A stretch of DNA of 64,000 bases from Prevotella sp. oral taxon 299 str. F0039 (GTDB taxonomy: Bacteria > Bacteroidota > Bacteroidia > Bacteroidales > Bacteroidaceae). The notes beneath the pieces were generated by a model. It was not told the DNA's origin. It saw only the letters and a program-made list of their open reading frames with translations, and did no database searches. A program made the position numbers and the translations under genes. The stretch is taken from positions 434,001 to 498,000 of the forward strand of contig NC_022124.1 in NCBI RefSeq assembly GCF_000163055.2, written 5' to 3'. This document shows positions 20,098-28,858 of this stretch, in pieces (the first letter of the stretch is position 1; each line of letters starts with the position of its first letter).

Positions 20098-21015
20098 TTG
20101 GAAACATTTAATGTCCATATCTTAGGTTGTGGAAGTGCATTACCAACGCTTCTGCATAGTGCTTCTTGTCAAATTGTAGAGATAAGAGGAAAGTTCTTTA
20201 TGGTTGATTGTGGCGAATGTGCTCAAATACAACTCAGAAAATCTCATGTCAATTTTATGAAGATTGGAGCGATTCTTATTTCTCACTTACATGGAGATCA
20301 TTGTTTTGGACTTATAGGATTAATCTCAACATTTGGAATGTTGGGAAGAACTGCACCTTTATATGTATATGCTCCCAAAGAGTATGAAAATCTTTTTAAA
20401 GCTCAAATGAACTTCTTTTGCAAAGGATTAACCTTTGACGTGGTCTTTAATGGGGTAGATACAACAGTAAATACTGTGATATATGATGATAGAAGTCTTA
20501 CAATTGAGTCGATACCCTTAGATCACCGAATCAGTTGTAGTGGTTTTCTTTTTAAAGAAAAGCAGACCTTGGCGCATATAAAGCGTGATATGATAGATTT
20601 TTATAACATTCCTCATTACAAGATAAATGCTATTAAACAGGGAGAAGATTGGGTTACAGAAGATGGAGAAGTAGTGTCAAATGCTCGCTTAACCTTTCCT
20701 GCTGATCCTGCACGGTCATATGCTTACTGCAGTGATACAAAGTATTTACCCGAATTGCATAAGATGATTAAGAATGTAACTTTGCTTTATCATGAAAGCA
20801 CTTATGCAAATGAGCATGCTAATTATGCTGAGAAATATTTCCATAGTACAGCTGAACAGGCAGCAATGGTGGCTAGAGATGCAGATGCAAAGCAGCTCCT
20901 TTTAGGACATTACAGTTCACGTTATGCTAATGAAACAATCCTTTTAGATGAGGCAAAGAAGGTATTTCCTAACTCAATATTATCTAATGAGGGTATGATT
21001 GTAAGTATTAAATAA
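20098..21015 (+). CDS. rnz: Ribonuclease Z
   Basis: RNase Z processes the 3' end of tRNA precursors, using two zinc ions in a metallo-beta-lactamase fold. The protein has 305 residues, the short bacterial form. The zinc motif SHLHGDHCFGL, the N-terminal LGCGSALPT, AYCSDTKYLPEL and LLYHESTY, and the later HSTAEQAA and LLGHYSSRY are present. The start is TTG at 20098. Upstream in frame a TAA occurs at 20080 before any ATG, and the N-terminus then fits the family, so a non-ATG start is needed. Confidence 0.94.
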   Translation: METFNVHILGCGSALPTLLHSASCQIVEIRGKFFMVDCGECAQIQLRKSHVNFMKIGAILISHLHGDHCFGLIGLISTFGMLGRTAPLYVYAPKEYENLFKAQMNFFCKGLTFDVVFNGVDTTVNTVIYDDRSLTIESIPLDHRISCSGFLFKEKQTLAHIKRDMIDFYNIPHYKINAIKQGEDWVTEDGEVVSNARLTFPADPARSYAYCSDTKYLPELHKMIKNVTLLYHESTYANEHANYAEKYFHSTAEQAAMVARDADAKQLLLGHYSSRYANETILLDEAKKVFPNSILSNEGMIVSIK

Positions 21016-21177
21016 TTTAAAAATTGTGAGATAAACAAAAGTTCTATTTCTAATTATTGAAGAAATAGTGTAACTTTGTGAAAAGAATGATAAGGCATTG
21101 AAGTATATAATTATTTCTATTGTGTTTATCATTGATGTAAATTAGAATATAAATAGAAATTTAAAAATTCTAGAGAT

Positions 21178-21486
21178 ATGATGAAAAAGATATGCTTTTT
21201 ATTATTTTTGGTTCTCGGAGTTATGTCAATGACTTCTAGAGCAGCAGTATCTTTTAATATAGAATCTCTCGAACAAGATAACTCTGCACCATCTATTGCA
21301 ATGATAGAGAATACATTACATGTATCAGGAGCAAACGGACAGACGCTTCAAGTATATAATGTTGCAGGTATATGTATATTGAATTTTAAGGTAGACGGAA
21401 TGGATAAACGTTTTGATTTGCCACTTCCTAAAGGTGTTTACATCGTTAAAATCGGAAAAATTGTTCGTAAAATATCTGTAAAATAG
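21178..21486 (+). CDS. Small secreted protein resembling a lone type IX sorting domain
   Basis: A 102-residue protein of unknown function. The signal peptide covers about residues 1-22 (ends TSRAA). The rest is about 80 residues of beta-strand character. The final part (LQVYNVAGICIL ... LPKGVYIVKIGKIVRKISVK) resembles the C-terminal sorting domain of type IX secretion substrates (type A pattern G-x-Y-I-V-K ... K-I-x-V). There is no obvious cargo domain in front of it. It could be a real small protein or the remnant of a longer substrate. ATG codons at 21178 and 21181 are both usable starts. Confidence 0.6.
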   Translation: MMKKICFLLFLVLGVMSMTSRAAVSFNIESLEQDNSAPSIAMIENTLHVSGANGQTLQVYNVAGICILNFKVDGMDKRFDLPLPKGVYIVKIGKIVRKISVK

Positions 21487-21503
21487 ATATCTCTTTTCTA
21501 GCG

Positions 21504-23057
21504 TTGAAATCATTCATATATTTTTATTTATTTATTTATATTGCTGTTGCCCTTATTAGTTGTAATGGTAATACTCAAGATAAGGTTCTTTTAAGTATTG
21601 ATAAAGACTTTAAAGACTTTTCATTATTAAAATTTAAGATAAGTAAGTCAAGAGTTAGACGCTCAATAAAAGAATTGGTAAATGACGATAAAGATTCGTT
21701 GGTTGCTGATTATTTAACTCGTAACTATTATAGAACTAAGAAGGAATATCTTTGGATTTCTAAAGAAGGAATAAACCCATCTTCAGCCTTACTTATTGAT
21801 TCTATAGAAAGGTTAACATCTATAGGTTTTTCTCCTAATAAGTTTATTAATAAAGAGATCAAGAAAGATATAAAGAAAATTCAAACCCTTTCAATTGAAG
21901 AAGGAGAGAGTATAAGTAAGATTCTAGCTCGAATTGAATATAGTTTAACAAAAGCTCTCTTTAGATATGCTATAGGAGAGCGATTTGGTTACGTTACTCC
22001 TAGCTACATATTGAATCGACTTGATACTGCAGAAACAAAGAATGGAGTAAAGAACTATCAACGGCTTTATGATATACATACAGAAAGTGTTGATACTTTA
22101 TTTGTGAATCAGCTTGTTGCTTCTGTTACCAATGATTCCCTACAATCTTTTTTTCAAAAGCTTAAAACTAATCGTTCACTGTTTAAAAACTTTCAGTTTC
22201 TTTTAAGAAAAACTTCTACAAGAATTTCAAAAATGAAGGTTTTAGTAAATATGGAACGCTGTAGATGGCGTCACAATGATTACCCTGAGTTGCATAAGAA
22301 ATATGTCTTGGTAAATGTTCCTTCATTTTATTTGCAGGCAGTAGATGAGGATAGTGTTTTTTCAATGCGTGTTGCATGTGGGGCATTGTCTACCAAAACA
22401 CCATTATTGAATAGCACAATAGAAAGAATGGATATAAATCCTCAATGGATTATACCACTGAGTATAGTTAAAAAGCAAATTATTTCTCAATTAGGAAACA
22501 GACATTACTTTGACTCGCATAGTTATTTTATTCGTCATGTTGCTACGGGAAAAGAAATTGATATTTCTGAAGTGACTCCAGATATGTTATTAAGTGGAGC
22601 ATATAAGGTAGTCCAACGAGGTGGAGAAGGAAACGCATTGGGGCGTATTGTGTTTCGGTTCCCTAATAATTTTTCTGTTTATCTTCACGATACATCTTCA
22701 CGAGAGGCTTTCAGTAGATTTGATAGAGGTGTATCGCATGGCTGCATTCGTGTAGAGAAGCCTTTGGAACTGGCGATTTTTCTTTTACAAGATAAAGAAG
22801 AAGCACTGATAGATAAATTAATATATTCAACAACGGTTGATATGAAAACTGATTCAAGAAACAACGAAAAAGATTGCTTAGAGAACAAAATTGATAGAAA
22901 GCGACTCATCAACTCAAAGTCGTTAAAACCTTCTGTACCTTTATTTATAACCTATTACACGCTTTATCCAGATGAAAAAGGAGTGATGCGAGATTATCCC
23001 GACGTGTATGGTTATGATAAAGTAATTGCACGATATCTTTTAAATTATATCGATTAA
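21504..23057 (+). CDS. L,D-transpeptidase (YcbB-like), lipoprotein
   Basis: It probably makes 3-3 cross-links in peptidoglycan or attaches proteins to it, acting in the periplasm. The protein has 517 residues and starts with TTG at 21504. The N-terminus has a lipobox-like signal ending ALISCN. The N-terminal half is helical, as in YcbB/LdtD. The YkuD catalytic domain occupies about residues 265-470, with the motif SHGCIRVEKP and nucleophile Cys414, and an upstream histidine in YLHDTSSREAF. The array of 22-nt repeats at 23070-23157 begins 12 bp after the stop. Confidence 0.88.
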   Translation: MKSFIYFYLFIYIAVALISCNGNTQDKVLLSIDKDFKDFSLLKFKISKSRVRRSIKELVNDDKDSLVADYLTRNYYRTKKEYLWISKEGINPSSALLIDSIERLTSIGFSPNKFINKEIKKDIKKIQTLSIEEGESISKILARIEYSLTKALFRYAIGERFGYVTPSYILNRLDTAETKNGVKNYQRLYDIHTESVDTLFVNQLVASVTNDSLQSFFQKLKTNRSLFKNFQFLLRKTSTRISKMKVLVNMERCRWRHNDYPELHKKYVLVNVPSFYLQAVDEDSVFSMRVACGALSTKTPLLNSTIERMDINPQWIIPLSIVKKQIISQLGNRHYFDSHSYFIRHVATGKEIDISEVTPDMLLSGAYKVVQRGGEGNALGRIVFRFPNNFSVYLHDTSSREAFSRFDRGVSHGCIRVEKPLELAIFLLQDKEEALIDKLIYSTTVDMKTDSRNNEKDCLENKIDRKRLINSKSLKPSVPLFITYYTLYPDEKGVMRDYPDVYGYDKVIARYLLNYID

Positions 23058-23069
23058 GATAGTAATAGT

Positions 23070-23157
23070 ATTCTTTTTGTAGTATAAAAGCAATGCTTTT
23101 GCGATACAATAGTAATACTTTTGGCACCTAATAACAATGCTTTTGCTATTGGAATGT
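23070..23157 (+). repeat. Array 3 of 22-nt period repeats (4 units, best conserved)
   Basis: Units start at 23070, 23092, 23114 and 23136, exactly 22 nt apart. Heads are ATTCTTTTTG, AATGCTTTTG, AATACTTTTG and AATGCTTTTG. Tails are TAAAAGC, CAATAGT, TAATAAC and GAATGT. A partial unit before it (23048) keeps the AGTAATAGT tail. It lies between the L,D-transpeptidase gene and truA, both on the plus strand. The five-base centre varies freely. Confidence 0.85.
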
Positions 23158-23211
23158 AAAACAACAAAAAAAACAAAGAAAGAGTTCTGAAAATTTATTA
23201 GACTTTCAACT

Positions 23212-23949
23212 ATGCAACGATATTTTATTTATTTCGCTTATGATGGTACCAATTATCATGGTTGGCAGATACAACCTAATGGAAATACAGTGCAAGAAGA
23301 ATTGCAAAAAGCACTATCTTTGATATTGCGTTGCAATATAAATGTGGTGGGGGCAGGGCGTACTGATACTGGAGTTCATGCACGTTCTATGGTTGCTCAC
23401 TTTGATATTTCTACTGAAATAGTCTTTGATGCAGAATTGTTAAGCGGTAAACTCAATCGTTTATTGCCTCCTGATATTGTTGTGTTTGCTATCAAACCTG
23501 TTGCAGAAGATATGCACGCACGTTTTAGTGCAACGTGGAGAACCTATCATTATTATGTACATAAAGGTAAAGACCCATTTGTAAGAAACTATTCTTATAG
23601 TTATTATCGAGATTTAGACTTTACTTTGATGAACGAAGCGGCACGTTATCTTCTAGAAGTAGAAGACTTTGAAGCTTTTTGTAAAAGTCATTCTGATGCT
23701 AAAACAACATTGTGTAATGTTACAAAAGCACAATGGATTCAAGATGATGACACTCATTGGCACTTTGTAATTAAAGCTAATCGTTTTTTAAGAAACATGG
23801 TTAGAGCTGTTGTTGGAACCTTGGTTGAGGTGGGACAACATAAGATTACTATCGAAGAATTTAAGAATATTGTTGATCAAAGGAAAAGAATTGGGGCAGG
23901 AGAGAGTATGCCTGCTCATGCTTTATTTCTAGAAAAGGTTGAATATTAA
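23212..23949 (+). CDS. truA: tRNA pseudouridine(38-40) synthase TruA
   Basis: TruA forms pseudouridine at positions 38-40 of tRNA anticodon stems. The protein has 245 residues. GAGRTDTGVHARSMVAHF carries the catalytic aspartate (TDTGVHA). YDGTNYHGWQIQPNGNTVQEEL at the N-terminus and FLRNMVRAVVGTLVEVG toward the C-terminus are typical. The next gene starts 1 bp after the stop. Confidence 0.96.
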   Translation: MQRYFIYFAYDGTNYHGWQIQPNGNTVQEELQKALSLILRCNINVVGAGRTDTGVHARSMVAHFDISTEIVFDAELLSGKLNRLLPPDIVVFAIKPVAEDMHARFSATWRTYHYYVHKGKDPFVRNYSYSYYRDLDFTLMNEAARYLLEVEDFEAFCKSHSDAKTTLCNVTKAQWIQDDDTHWHFVIKANRFLRNMVRAVVGTLVEVGQHKITIEEFKNIVDQRKRIGAGESMPAHALFLEKVEY

Positions 23950-23950
23950 T

Positions 23951-24868
23951 ATGTGGTTATTAGGTGCATTTATATCTGCTACATTCTTAGGGGTGTATGA
24001 TGTGTTTAAGAAGAAGGCGTTAAGCGATAATGCTGTCATTCCTGTATTGTTGCTAAACACCATCTTTTCTTCGCTTATTTTTATTCCTTTCATTCTGCTT
24101 TCTGCTTTTACCAATATGTTAGATGGTAGTCTTTTTTATGTTCCAACTATTGGTATTGAACAGCATAAGTATATTTTTCTTAAAAGTATCATAGTTCTTT
24201 CGTCTTGGGTGTTTGGTTATTTCTCTATGAAACACCTGCCCCTTACTATAGTTGGACCTATTAATGCCACACGACCTGTATTGGTTTTACTTGGAGCAAT
24301 ATTTGTTTATGGAGAGCATTTGAATATTTATCAATGGATAGGAGTGAGTTTGGCCATCTGTTCTTTTATCTTTTTAAGTAGAACAGGACATAAAGAAGGA
24401 ATCAATTTTAAGCATGACAAATGGATATATTTCCTTGTTTTAGCTGCTATATTGGGAGCTATTAGTGGATTATACGATAAGTATCTCATGGCACCAGTTA
24501 GCTCAGGAGGATTGGGTTTAGATAAAATGGTGGTGCAAAGTTGGTTCAATATCTACCAAATGATGTGGATGTTGTTGGTGTTTTTATTTCTTTGGTATCC
24601 TTTTAGGCATAAGGTTGCGTCCTTTAAGTGGAACTATTATATAATAGGAATAAGCATCTTTCTTTGTCTTGCCGACTTTGTTTATTTCTATTCGCTAAGC
24701 CTTGAAGGTGCAATGATATCGATAATGTCCATGGTTCGCAGAGGAAGTGTTATCGTAAGTTTTGCCTTTGGTGCGTTTATTCTACGAGAAAAGAATCTAA
24801 AAGGAAAATTCTTCGACTTACTATTTATCATTATCGGAATGATATTTTTGTATCTTGGAACGAAATAA
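23951..24868 (+). CDS. EamA-family (DMT) transporter
   Basis: A predicted inner-membrane permease of the drug/metabolite transporter superfamily with about nine to ten hydrophobic segments and no soluble domain. It begins MWLLGAFISATFLGVYDVFKKKAL. GPINATRPVLVLLGAIFVYGEHLNIYQWIGVSLAI is a typical EamA repeat end, and it recurs as SMVRRGSVIVSFAFGAFILREK in the second half. A TTG at 23939 would extend it by four codons into truA. ATG at 23951, 1 bp after the truA stop, is preferred. The substrate is unknown. Confidence 0.85.
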   Translation: MWLLGAFISATFLGVYDVFKKKALSDNAVIPVLLLNTIFSSLIFIPFILLSAFTNMLDGSLFYVPTIGIEQHKYIFLKSIIVLSSWVFGYFSMKHLPLTIVGPINATRPVLVLLGAIFVYGEHLNIYQWIGVSLAICSFIFLSRTGHKEGINFKHDKWIYFLVLAAILGAISGLYDKYLMAPVSSGGLGLDKMVVQSWFNIYQMMWMLLVFLFLWYPFRHKVASFKWNYYIIGISIFLCLADFVYFYSLSLEGAMISIMSMVRRGSVIVSFAFGAFILREKNLKGKFFDLLFIIIGMIFLYLGTK

Positions 24869-24926
24869 TATATGTGCTTTCATATTCGAATAGCTGGTTT
24901 TATGTTGTTATAAACATATTGTATAT

Positions 24927-24958
24927 TTTGTATGTGACAAATTATTTTTGTAATTTTG
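24927..24958 (+). promoter_or_regulatory. Promoter of serS
   Basis: A TTTG -33 element (24927-24930) and a TAATTTTG -7 element (24951-24958) are separated by 20 bp, the classic Bacteroidetes spacing. The predicted start of transcription is near 24965, about 30 bp before the serS ATG. Confidence 0.7.
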
Positions 24959-24996
24959 CCTATAGATTGAATTTTACTTAATAAACAATATAAATT

Positions 24997-26286
24997 ATGC
25001 TTACATTAAAACTCATAACAGAGGAGACTGAACGCGTAATAAAAGGCTTAGAGAAAAAGCACTTTAAAGGTGCTCGTGAAGCCATAGATAACGTTATCGG
25101 TATAGATAAAAAGAGAAAAGAAGCTCAACAAAAGCTTGATAAGAATAAACAAGAAGCAAATACTATATCGAAGCAAGTGGGCCTTCTTATGAAAGAAGGA
25201 AAGAAAGAAGAGGCAGAAGAAATAAAATCTAAAGTTGCTAGTCTTAAAGTTCTTGACAAGCAATTGCAAGAAGAAATGGAGTCTGCAGAAAACGAATTAA
25301 CAGAGCTTTTATGCTCTATCCCAAACATTGCAAATGAAGATGTTCCAGAAGGATGTGATGCTTCTGATAATGTTGTTGTAGTAGAAGGAGGAGAAAAGCC
25401 TAACCTTACTGAAGATGCATTATGTCATTGGGATCTTGCAAAGAAATATAATTTAATTGATTTTGACCTTGGTGTAAAGGTAACTGGTGCAGGTTTCCCT
25501 TTCTATATTGGTAAGATGGCACGCTTACAACGTGCTCTTGAGGCTTTCTTCCTTGAAGAAGCACGAAAGAGTGGTTATCTAGAAGTGCAACCACCATACG
25601 TAGTTAATCAAGCAAGTGGATACGGAACAGGTCAGTTGCCCGATAAAGAAGGTCAAATGTATCATGCTCAATTAGATAATTTATATCTTATTCCAACAGC
25701 TGAAGTACCTGTAACTAATATCTTTAGAGATGTTATTCTAGATGAAAAGGATTTGCCTATTAAGCGTTGTGCTTATTCAGCTTGCTTTAGAAGAGAGGCA
25801 GGTTCGTATGGAAAAGATGTACGTGGACTAAACCGTTTACATCAATTTGACAAGGTAGAGATTGTTCGTATTGACAAACCAGAGCACTCTTACGAATCGT
25901 TAAAAGAGATGTTGGTTCATGTTGAAGGGTTATGTAAGAAGCTAGAGCTGCCTTACCGCATCTTAAAACTATGTGGTGGAGATATGAGTTTCACTTCTGC
26001 TATCTGCTTCGACTTTGAAGTTTGGAGTGCAGCACAACAACGTTGGCTTGAAGTCTCATCAGTATCTAATTTCGAAAGCTATCAAGCAAATCGCTTAAAG
26101 TGTCGCTATCGTCATACTGAAGATAAGAAGATTGAACTTTGTCACACTCTAAATGGTTCTGCACTTGCGCTTCCTCGTATTGTTGCAGCAATCTTAGAGA
26201 ACAACCAAACATCTAAAGGTATCAGAGTTCCAAAGGTTCTTGTGCCTTATTGTGGATTCGAAATGATTGATGATAATAATTTCTAA
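24997..26286 (+). CDS. serS: Serine--tRNA ligase
   Basis: SerRS charges tRNA-Ser (and tRNA-Sec where present). The protein has 429 residues. The N-terminal long coiled coil (about 30-110, rich in K, E and Q) clasps the tRNA. The class II core shows YLIPTAEVPVTN, motif 2 ACFRREAGSYGKDVRGLNRLHQF and motif 3 TLNGSALALPRIVAAILEN. A terminator lies 25 bp downstream. Confidence 0.96.
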   Translation: MLTLKLITEETERVIKGLEKKHFKGAREAIDNVIGIDKKRKEAQQKLDKNKQEANTISKQVGLLMKEGKKEEAEEIKSKVASLKVLDKQLQEEMESAENELTELLCSIPNIANEDVPEGCDASDNVVVVEGGEKPNLTEDALCHWDLAKKYNLIDFDLGVKVTGAGFPFYIGKMARLQRALEAFFLEEARKSGYLEVQPPYVVNQASGYGTGQLPDKEGQMYHAQLDNLYLIPTAEVPVTNIFRDVILDEKDLPIKRCAYSACFRREAGSYGKDVRGLNRLHQFDKVEIVRIDKPEHSYESLKEMLVHVEGLCKKLELPYRILKLCGGDMSFTSAICFDFEVWSAAQQRWLEVSSVSNFESYQANRLKCRYRHTEDKKIELCHTLNGSALALPRIVAAILENNQTSKGIRVPKVLVPYCGFEMIDDNNF

Positions 26287-26310
26287 AGAAATTATATTTA
26301 TAAAAAAACT

Positions 26311-26352
26311 AAACGAGTAGATGATATGAATAGAACATCTACTCGTTTTATT
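26311..26352 (+). terminator. Terminator of serS
   Basis: AAACGAGTAGATG (26311-26323) pairs with CATCTACTCGTTT (26336-26348), followed by TATTTT. Confidence 0.8.
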
Positions 26353-26506
26353 TTGAGAAAGAATTAGAATATTTACCTGAGTGTATATTTTATCGTTTTT
26401 TATAACAGAACTTGCTGAAATAAAAGCAGCTACACTTTTTAGGATAGTACTCTTCGTTGTATACAAAAGTACATTATTATATGCTAAAAGGATACAATTA
26501 AATAAT

Positions 26507-26549
26507 GAAAAAGCGACTAAGTCTGTATAAAGACTAGTCGCTTTTTTTT
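26507..26549 (-). terminator. Terminator of the peptide transporter gene
   Basis: A stem of AAAAAGCGACT (about 26507-26518) with AGTCGCTTTTT (26535-26546), extended by AAGTCT/AGACT, lies just downstream of the minus-strand peptide transporter gene. A/T tracts on both sides would let it work both ways. Confidence 0.7.
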
Positions 26550-26570
26550 ATTAAGATACTTTTAATTGTA

Positions 26571-28100
26571 TTATTTTGAAACCTTTTCTAGACGTTTCAT
26601 AATAAGCATGATAAAGATGAATGAGATGAAGCAAAGGAGAATAAGAACACCCCAAATAACGGTTAGAGAGGTCTTTTCCCAAAGCAATGCAGGAATACTT
26701 GTTAGATAGTTTCCAATTGCAGTTGCCACAAACCAACCACCCATCATCATTCCTTTATACTTAGGCGGAGCCACTTTAGATACAAAGCTGATTCCGATTG
26801 GAGACAATAGGAGCTCTCCAAAGGTAAGAACTAGATAAGTAGAAATAAGCCAATTTGGTGAAACAAAGCTAGCAGTACCTGCTTCTACTGCTGCAGTTTG
26901 CTCTACAGGACTTAACAAGTTCATTGAACCTACAAACATAATTAAGAATCCTAAAGCTGCAACAAGCATACCATAAGCAATTTTACGTGGTGCAGAAGGT
27001 TCTTTACCAAGTTTTGCAAGCCAACCAAATACACCCATTGCAACAGGAGTGAGCGCAATAACAAAGAATGGGTTGAATTGTTGGAAGATTGAGGCTTTGA
27101 ACTCAACATCACCAGCTTTGAAGTATTCGTATACCAAGAATTCTACAGAAAGAAGACAAACTAAAGCTGAAATGAGTTTTCCTTTCCTTGTTTTTGATTG
27201 AAATAAACTAAACAAAGAGTAAACAATAAATACACAAGCAACAAGATTCCAAACATTGAATACCATACCTTGAAGACCTGTTACATTCTTTGTTGTAAAC
27301 TCTTTTGCAAATAAAGTTAGGGTAAGTCCATTCTGATGGAATGCCATCCAAAAGAAGATAACTACAGCAAACACAAGGACAAGTGCCTGAATACGTGCCT
27401 TTGTTTCTTCTTTAGAGATTTCAACTTCATTCTCTTTTTGAACAGCTTGTACAGTAGTATTTTTCTTTCCCCCTTCAACGTGTTTGAAAGTACGGCGGAA
27501 AGCATAATAAATTGCCATAGAAACGATGAGTGAAATACATGCAACCGCAAAGGCAGCATGGTAAGAATCTTGCTCGCTTGTTCCATAGTTCTTTTGAACA
27601 AAGTCCATAATTGCTTCTGCTGTACTTGGAGCAAACAACGCACCAATATTGATAGCCATATAGAAAATAGAGAAAGCAGAATCTCTTTTCTCTGCATACT
27701 TAGGGTCATCATATAGATTACCCACCATGACTTGTAAGTTACCTTTAAAGAGTCCTGTACCTAAAGCAATCATTGCTAGAGCTGCAAACATTGCAATAGC
27801 TGCAACTGTTGTGGTACCTAATGGCAAAGAAAGTAATATATACCCCAGGAACATTACAACGATTCCAAGAGTAACCATCTTTCCATAACCAAACTTATCG
27901 GCAAGAATTCCGCCGACAAATGGTAGAAAATAAACTGCAGCCAAGAAGATACCATAGATGTTTCCTGCAAGGCCTGAAGAGAATCCAAAGTTTGCTTGCA
28001 AGAAAAGTACAAAGATAGCAAGCATGGTGTAATATCCAAATCGCTCGCCAGTGTTTGCCAAAGCTAAGGCAAAAAGTCCTTTCGGTTGATTTTCAAACAT
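26571..28100 (-). CDS. POT-family proton-coupled oligopeptide transporter
   Basis: A 509-residue inner-membrane protein that imports di- and tripeptides with protons. About 12-14 hydrophobic helices are visible. The N-terminal family signature is NTGERFGYYTMLAIFVLFLQ, and GGILADKFGYGKMV and FSIFYMAINIGALFAP follow, as in other POT/PTR members. The C-terminal half contains LSPIGISFVSKVAPPKYKGMMMG, also diagnostic. PorT-like protein and LysM protein genes lie immediately upstream in the same orientation, 8 bp and about 760 bp away. Confidence 0.93.
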   Translation of the reverse strand: MFENQPKGLFALALANTGERFGYYTMLAIFVLFLQANFGFSSGLAGNIYGIFLAAVYFLPFVGGILADKFGYGKMVTLGIVVMFLGYILLSLPLGTTTVAAIAMFAALAMIALGTGLFKGNLQVMVGNLYDDPKYAEKRDSAFSIFYMAINIGALFAPSTAEAIMDFVQKNYGTSEQDSYHAAFAVACISLIVSMAIYYAFRRTFKHVEGGKKNTTVQAVQKENEVEISKEETKARIQALVLVFAVVIFFWMAFHQNGLTLTLFAKEFTTKNVTGLQGMVFNVWNLVACVFIVYSLFSLFQSKTRKGKLISALVCLLSVEFLVYEYFKAGDVEFKASIFQQFNPFFVIALTPVAMGVFGWLAKLGKEPSAPRKIAYGMLVAALGFLIMFVGSMNLLSPVEQTAAVEAGTASFVSPNWLISTYLVLTFGELLLSPIGISFVSKVAPPKYKGMMMGGWFVATAIGNYLTSIPALLWEKTSLTVIWGVLILLCFISFIFIMLIMKRLEKVSK

Positions 28101-28108
28101 AGTTATTA

Positions 28109-28855
28109 TTATTTTTTAGTTTTGGTTATATCAAATAAATAAGTGATTTTTATAACAATATTACCGATATTAGAGCGTGAGAAATAATCTTTCTTTCTAT
28201 CTCCAAAGATATTCCCCAATCCATAGTAATAACGCCCTTCTAATAAGAAATGACCTACTTTAGGAACAATATACTCGAGACCTAAACCTGCAGCGATGCC
28301 ATAATCGAATTTATGTTCAACACTTAAGGTGTCTTGTGCTATAGTTTGATTAACCCTATCTTGAATGTTTCTTTGATTAAAATCGAAGTTTTTTGTTGTT
28401 GATTCGTTAACAAGAAAGCCAAATTGTGGTCCTAAATTAAGGAAGAATTGTGCTCCTTTATATTCTTTTCCCCATGCCAAATGGGCGAAAATAGGAATCT
28501 GAATATATCCTAAATTGCGTTGATATTCTTCGGGAATTGATGTCACTGAATTAATAACTGGTTGACGATTTATATCACGAATGTTTTCTTTCCAGCCAAT
28601 CAAAGAATAGTTTATTTCACCATAAATAGAGCATATTGTATTGAAATATCTTTCTGAAACATACTTAACAGATAAGCCTCCAGTAAATCCTGGATACTGA
28701 CTTTGTGTTATAATAGGCATAAAATTCACTCTACTCATGACAAAGCCACTATTAACACCCAGTAATAAATCATTGCGGTGTTTTCCTATCTGTGCTTTAG
28801 AGGCAATGAAATAAGATAATAAGGCAACAAAGAACAAAATTCTTTTTAAATGCAT
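28109..28855 (-). CDS. PorT-like outer-membrane beta-barrel protein
   Basis: A 248-residue protein with a signal peptide (about 1-21, ends FIASKA) and alternating amphipathic strands to the end, with a terminal aromatic-rich strand (IVIKITYLFDI). It resembles PorT, an outer-membrane component linked to type IX secretion, in length and in features such as GVNSGFVMSRVNFMPIITQ and LLEGRYYYGLGNIF. The neighbouring LysM protein and nearby CHU_C protein fit that setting. Assignment to PorT itself, rather than another barrel of the same fold, is an inference. It lies 3 bp downstream of the LysM gene and is probably co-transcribed with it. Confidence 0.65.
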   Translation of the reverse strand: MHLKRILFFVALLSYFIASKAQIGKHRNDLLLGVNSGFVMSRVNFMPIITQSQYPGFTGGLSVKYVSERYFNTICSIYGEINYSLIGWKENIRDINRQPVINSVTSIPEEYQRNLGYIQIPIFAHLAWGKEYKGAQFFLNLGPQFGFLVNESTTKNFDFNQRNIQDRVNQTIAQDTLSVEHKFDYGIAAGLGLEYIVPKVGHFLLEGRYYYGLGNIFGDRKKDYFSRSNIGNIVIKITYLFDITKTKK

Positions 28856-28858
28856 CTC

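Noticed and set aside
23070-23157. The 22-nt arrays could be CRISPR arrays.
   Set aside because: The period is too short, the variable part is only five bases, the units are degenerate and no cas gene is present.
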